64,000 bases of DNA from positions 186,001 through 250,000 of the forward strand of contig CAMBSD010000001.1 in the NCBI GenBank assembly GCA_945870425.1. The letters run 5' to 3'. Source of the stretch: Chitinophaga pinensis (GTDB lineage Bacteria; Bacteroidota; Bacteroidia; UKL13-3). Of this stretch, positions 60,152 through 64,000 are shown piece by piece (positions within the stretch are counted from its first letter, which is position 1; each line of letters opens with the position of its first letter). Under the pieces are notes generated by a model. It worked only from the letters and a program-made list of their open reading frames with translations, was not told the origin of the DNA and did not search any database. The position numbers were made by a program, and so were the translations under genes.

Positions 60152-61741
60152 TTAGACAAACTGAAAACTATCTCCATCAAACAAGCCTTTGTCGCTTAGT
60201 TTTAGGTGGGGTATCACCAATAGCGCCATAAACGAAAGGCTCATAAAGGGTGCTTGCAAGCCAGAGCCCAAGATATGTTTGGCAAAATTGTCTAATTCAG
60301 TATAATCCTTAGACACCTGCCATGCATCCTTATCGCTCATGAGTCCTGCCACAGGCAAGGGTAATACTTTTTCTGTTTGATTGTTTACAGCACTTAAGCC
60401 TCCGGTGCATGAAATTAGCAAATTCACTACTTGGCAAATGGATTCATCATCTACACCCACAGCTATGATATTATGACTATCATGTGCTACTGAACTGGCA
60501 ATAGCACCTTCTTTAAAGCCAAAGTTTTTTACATAGCTTATGGCCACAGGAGAGGCCTTGTAGCGGTTTATTACTACCATTTTCAGGATGTCGTTTTCGG
60601 GCAATACCTCCTTTTTGTCGACAATCAATTTATTAGTTATCAGTTGCCCATCAAGGCACTCAATTACATATTCTTGTTCTTTTAATGGGTAAGCAAAATC
60701 AGTATGGGTTTTAGGTGCACAATCAAAATGGTTGACACAATTCACTTGCACCCGATTTATGAGAGATTGGCCTTTGTCTGCCACCAATTCTCCTTTGACA
60801 TAGGTTTGGTCAATCATAAAGTTTTGCAAATCGCGGGTAATAATAAAATCAGCCCAATCGCCAACTTGCAATTTGCCAACAGCCATTTTATAATGATCTA
60901 CAGGGTTTAGGCAAGCCACCTGCAATACCTTGAACAAATCGTTTCCTTTTTGCAAAGCCCTTGTCACCAATTGGTTGATATGGCCTAGTTCTAAAGCATC
61001 TGCATGCTTATCGTCACTGCAAAACATAAGCATTTGGTAGTGCTCGTCCATCAAAGGAATGAGGGCTTCAAAGTTTTTGGCAGCGCTCCCTTCTCTGATA
61101 AGCACCTTCATGCCTTGTTGAATTTTAAATAATGCCTCATCATATGTAAAACACTCATGGTCGGTGCTTATTCCTGCTGCTATGTATTTTTTTGCCAAGT
61201 CGCCACTAAGGCCCGGGGCATGTCCATCAATGGGTTTATTGTGTTTTTTTGCAGCAGCAATCTTGGCCATCACTTCCGGGTCTTCATACAAAACCCCTGG
61301 AAAATTCATCATTTCAGATAGGTACAAAATATCTGGTGAGGCAAGCAATTCCTCCACTTCCTCCACACTCAGGCTAGCACCTGCCGTTTCAAAAATGGTG
61401 GCAGGCACACAGCTAGGGGCACCAAAATTAAAATGAAAGGGTACTTGCTTGGCATTGTTTATCATGTATTCAACACCCGCCATTGCTAATACATTGGCAA
61501 TCTCATGAGGGTCGCTAATGGTGCCTACAGTACCATGCAAAACAGCCATTCGTGCAAATTCGCTCGGCACAAGCAAGCTGCTTTCAATATGCACATGGGC
61601 ATCAATAAAACCTGGAAGTATGTATGATTCTAATTTTTCATCAATGGGAGTAATACTCTTGATTCGTGAGTTTTCAACAACTATTTGAGCGGGGTATATG
61701 TTTCGATTAACAATATCAATCAGATTGGCTTTGATGTTCAT
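60152..61741 (-). CDS. ade: Adenine deaminase
   Basis: This 529-residue amidohydrolase carries the metal-binding motif [11 protein letters not shown] and continues with [29 protein letters not shown] and [13 protein letters not shown], which together match adenine deaminase (adenine to hypoxanthine plus ammonia) of the AdeC type. The C-terminal third has the expected small beta-domain. It probably acts in purine salvage. It stands alone with its own spacing to ndk (91 bases), where the ndk terminator lies. Confidence 0.93.
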   Translation of the reverse strand: MNIKANLIDIVNRNIYPAQIVVENSRIKSITPIDEKLESYILPGFIDAHVHIESSLLVPSEFARMAVLHGTVGTISDPHEIANVLAMAGVEYMINNAKQVPFHFNFGAPSCVPATIFETAGASLSVEEVEELLASPDILYLSEMMNFPGVLYEDPEVMAKIAAAKKHNKPIDGHAPGLSGDLAKKYIAAGISTDHECFTYDEALFKIQQGMKVLIREGSAAKNFEALIPLMDEHYQMLMFCSDDKHADALELGHINQLVTRALQKGNDLFKVLQVACLNPVDHYKMAVGKLQVGDWADFIITRDLQNFMIDQTYVKGELVADKGQSLINRVQVNCVNHFDCAPKTHTDFAYPLKEQEYVIECLDGQLITNKLIVDKKEVLPENDILKMVVINRYKASPVAISYVKNFGFKEGAIASSVAHDSHNIIAVGVDDESICQVVNLLISCTGGLSAVNNQTEKVLPLPVAGLMSDKDAWQVSKDYTELDNFAKHILGSGLQAPFMSLSFMALLVIPHLKLSDKGLFDGDSFQFV

Positions 61742-61776
61742 AAATGAGGTGTAGGGCTTTTGATGAACAATGTTAC

Positions 61777-61812
61777 AATAAAAAACCCATTTAACGCAGG
61801 GTTAAATGGGTT
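61777..61812 (-). terminator. Intrinsic terminator of ndk
   Basis: AACCCATTTAA (61784-61794) and TTAAATGGGTT (61802-61812) form an 11-bp perfect stem around a seven-base loop. On the minus strand the stem is followed by TTTTTTATT. It lies 21 bases beyond the ndk stop codon at 61833. Confidence 0.93.
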
Positions 61813-61832
61813 CAAATATTGAATATTTTATC

Positions 61833-62249
61833 TTAGTATCTTTCGAAAGCAGAGAAGAAGAAGCTTGCTTCGTTAGCAGCATTCTCATCGCTGTCGCTAC
61901 CATGCACTGCATTGGCTTCGATTGAATCAGCATATAAGTTACGGATCGTTCCAGCATCAGCTTTCTTAGGATCAGTAGCACCAATAATCGTTCTGAAATC
62001 AGCCACTGCATTGTCTTTTTGTAAAACAGCAGCTACGATAGGACCAGAAGTCATGAATGATACTAAATCATTGAAGAAAGGACGTTCGCGGTGAATACCA
62101 TAGAACTCACCTGCTTTTTCAGTTGATAAGTGAAGGTATTTCATAGCCACTATTTTGAAACCAGCAGTGGTGATATGATTTAAAATGTTGCCGATATGGC
62201 CATTAGCAACTGCATCTGGCTTAATCATAGTGAAGGTAATATTGCTCAT
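61833..62249 (-). CDS. ndk: Nucleoside diphosphate kinase
   Basis: The 138-residue protein starts at the ATG at 62249 ([20 protein letters not shown]); an upstream ATG at 62273 would add eight unlikely residues. The conserved sequence [12 protein letters not shown] holds the histidine that carries the phosphate between NTP and NDP. The length fits the family. It supplies balanced NTPs and dNTPs. It has a terminator at 61777-61812 and is separated by 91 bases from rodA upstream, so it may also be expressed separately. Confidence 0.97.
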   Translation of the reverse strand: MSNITFTMIKPDAVANGHIGNILNHITTAGFKIVAMKYLHLSTEKAGEFYGIHRERPFFNDLVSFMTSGPIVAAVLQKDNAVADFRTIIGATDPKKADAGTIRNLYADSIEANAVHGSDSDENAANEASFFFSAFERY

Positions 62250-62340
62250 TTTTTGATTTGTTTTGGGGTGCAAAAGTATTCAGCTATTGTTAATTAGCCA
62301 AACATTGTTGTAAAAATTTGTGTTAAGAAATTGATTTTAA

Positions 62341-63615
62341 CTAATCTGCACCGCTCGTTAGCTCATTCATTCTATTGGCATCAAGCCTAATAAAAATAAA
62401 AAGCAGTACTGTGAAACTCAGTAAAGCCGAGCCTCCATAGCTGAAATAGGGCAGAGGAATACCAATAACGGGCATCAAACCTAAAGTCATACCTACATTG
62501 ATGGTGAAATGGAAAAACAAAATAGAAACCACACTGTAGCCATAAATACGATTGAATTTGTATCGCTGCCTTTCGGCCATAAAGAGCAGTCGCCACAAGA
62601 GCAACATGTATAAAGCAATAAAAAGTAAACTTCCCGCAAAGCCATATTCTTCGCCTATGGTACAAAAAATAAAATCGGTACTCTGCTCAGGCACAAATCG
62701 AAATTTGTTTTGCGTTCCTTCTAAAAAACCTTTACCCAATAAGCCACCAGAGCCAATGGCAATTTTTGATTGTTGCACATTGTAACCCGCACCTTTCATG
62801 TCTACTTCTTTACCCAGCAATACATTTATCCTTGATTTTTGATGGGCTTGCAAAACATTTTCAAATACATAATCTACAGAGCTGACATAGGCACTGGCAA
62901 ATGCAATGATACCAACTGTCAGATAAATCAAGAGCATCGTTCTTCTTACCATCAAGAGAAATGCCCCTGCCAATACCACCAACCCAATAATAATATATAG
63001 GGGTTTGACTAACAAGGCCAAAACACTCAACACCCCCAAAGCAATTCCTACCAATAAAAGCCATCCTGGCAATCCTTCGCGATAAAGCACCAAGGCAAAG
63101 GCCACAAATACCAATGCTGAGCCCGTTTCGTTTTGAAAGAGAATAATAACCATTGGCAGCAGTATCATGGCCGCACATATCATTTGTGTTTTTCTTTCTT
63201 TAAACTGGATATTGTAACCGCTTAGGTATTTCGACAATGCCAATGCAGTGGCAAATTTGGCTATCTCTGCAGGTTGAAACTGAATGCCCCCCACTCGTAT
63301 CCATGAGCTAGAACCTTTTATTTCTGTACCTAATGCAAAAACTGACAAGAGCATAACAATACCGATTCCATATAATCCGTATGCAAAAGCGTAAAAGAAC
63401 TTTTCATCAATCAATAAAATCATTAAACCCACAAAAAACGAAATGCCAATCCATACCAATTGTTTCCCATAGTTCATGCTATTGTCATAAATCATGGGAT
63501 TGGTTTCTTTGTATACCGAGGCATAAATGCATAACAAACCAGCTACTACAAATACGTAGTAAAGCATTAGCGTTAGCCAATCGAATTTAGCGGGTTTTGG
63601 TTGCAGCTGAGTCAT
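62341..63615 (-). CDS. rodA: Rod shape-determining protein RodA (SEDS glycosyltransferase)
   Basis: This 424-residue protein has about ten membrane helices and the SEDS family motifs: SSSWIRVGGIQFQPAEIAKFATAL near residue 110-135, then the long loop with GAGYNVQQSKIAIGSGGLLGKGFLEGTQNKFRFVPEQSTDFIFCTIGEEYG and the C-terminal GIPLPYFSYGGSALL. It polymerises glycan strands for the side wall together with the transpeptidase PBP2. The PBP2 gene (mrdA) precedes it on the minus strand and overlaps by 29 bases, as in the usual mrdAB operon. Confidence 0.96.
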   Translation of the reverse strand: MTQLQPKPAKFDWLTLMLYYVFVVAGLLCIYASVYKETNPMIYDNSMNYGKQLVWIGISFFVGLMILLIDEKFFYAFAYGLYGIGIVMLLSVFALGTEIKGSSSWIRVGGIQFQPAEIAKFATALALSKYLSGYNIQFKERKTQMICAAMILLPMVIILFQNETGSALVFVAFALVLYREGLPGWLLLVGIALGVLSVLALLVKPLYIIIGLVVLAGAFLLMVRRTMLLIYLTVGIIAFASAYVSSVDYVFENVLQAHQKSRINVLLGKEVDMKGAGYNVQQSKIAIGSGGLLGKGFLEGTQNKFRFVPEQSTDFIFCTIGEEYGFAGSLLFIALYMLLLWRLLFMAERQRYKFNRIYGYSVVSILFFHFTINVGMTLGLMPVIGIPLPYFSYGGSALLSFTVLLFIFIRLDANRMNELTSGAD

Positions 63616-64000
63616 TGGTATTTTTATGTGTAAGGTTCGCCTTTATCATACGCTCGTATAAAGCCTTTCTTGTATCATGTTTTTTGTTTAAATACTCTTC
63701 CATCATCAAGCTGGCAATAGGAGCTGCATAAGTAGCGCCAAATCCAGCATTTTCAACCACCACTGCTATGGCAATTTTGGGTTTGTTTTTCGGGGCAAAT
63801 GCAAAAAAGATTGAGTGGTCTTTGCCATGTGGGTTTTGGGCCGTGCCAGTCTTTCCGCAAATTTCTATACCCGGAATTTTAGCAATATATGCCGTTCCAT
63901 GTTCCACCACATCTTGCATGCCATCAATCACTACTTGGAAATAGGATGTATCAATGGTGCTCCAGTGCTTCTTGTTAAAATCTGGATTGGGATTTAATTT
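63587..64000 (-). CDS. mrdA: Penicillin-binding protein 2, C-terminal part (partial)
   Basis: The last 138 residues of a transpeptidase lie within the window, and the gene continues past 64000. The segment includes YFQVVIDGMQDVVEHGTAY and the active-site KTG motif in CGKTGTAQNP, followed by FFAFAPKNKPKIAIAVVVENAGFGATYAAPI, typical of PBP2. It cross-links side-wall peptidoglycan with RodA, whose gene starts inside its 3' end. The frame is open to the window edge. Confidence 0.95.
   Translation of the reverse strand, partial: KLNPNPDFNKKHWSTIDTSYFQVVIDGMQDVVEHGTAYIAKIPGIEICGKTGTAQNPHGKDHSIFFAFAPKNKPKIAIAVVVENAGFGATYAAPIASLMMEEYLNKKHDTRKALYERMIKANLTHKNTNDSAATKTR

Overview
This 64 kb window is a chromosomal segment of a member of the Bacteroidota. 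The evidence is two secreted proteins with C-terminal type IX secretion (T9SS) sorting domains, tandem BACON domains, a TonB-dependent receptor with an N-terminal CarboxypepD_reg-like domain, a DUF4270 lipoprotein, LytS/LytR-type and 7TMR-DISM sensor systems, weak Shine-Dalgarno sequences, and occasional TAnnTTTG promoter boxes. The DNA is AT-rich. I cannot place it below phylum with confidence.

Layout. 1-10.5 kb is mostly housekeeping: the start of malic enzyme (maeB), a LytR/LytS pair behind a TonB receptor, an HTH-Fic protein, malate dehydrogenase, a reduced DAHP synthase/chorismate mutase relative, the two subunits of 3-oxoacid CoA-transferase, ClpS and PlsY. 10.7-21.3 kb holds a 1460-residue secreted protein of unknown function, a MATE and an EamA transporter, methionyl-tRNA synthetase and a glycosyltransferase. 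21.5-28.0 kb carries a DUF6150 repeat protein, an IS256 remnant and a three-gene secreted-protein operon (beta-helix protein, BACON-repeat protein, ELWKTDGT-repeat protein). A divergent sensor kinase and NarL-type regulator follow to 30.8 kb.

30.8-47.5 kb is an accessory island. It contains a REP-associated transposase (RAYT) bracketed by palindromes, a HipBA toxin-antitoxin pair, small lipoproteins, a duplicated and partly decayed XRE-regulator/tRNA-Arg segment, a GIY-YIG gene lodged between tRNA-Arg(CCT) and a second copy of the tRNA 3' end, a type III restriction-modification system with its own XRE regulator, a DUF559 nuclease gene framed by perfect 33-bp inverted repeats, a ParE-type toxin pair and a broken second RAYT. 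Core genes (uvrA, a DUF962 gene) sit inside it. At least four families of short palindromic or dispersed repeats are concentrated here, and two of them (TGTCGGGAG/CTCCCGACA and TGTCAGGTG/CACCTGACA) look like covarying versions of one hairpin.

47.5-64 kb returns to core functions: prmA, a lipoprotein, a sodium/solute symporter, an acyl-CoA thioesterase, glmS, DAHP synthase, a DUF4270 lipoprotein, a short GT5 protein, panC, an M3 peptidase, adenine deaminase, ndk, rodA and the C-terminal part of mrdA (PBP2).

The most interesting theme is that three unrelated single-gene nucleases (RAYT/HUH, GIY-YIG and DUF559), within about 13 kb, are each framed by their own distinct repeat: palindromes, a tRNA 3' end, and 33-bp inverted repeats. 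This looks like a set of minimal, nuclease-only mobile cassettes.
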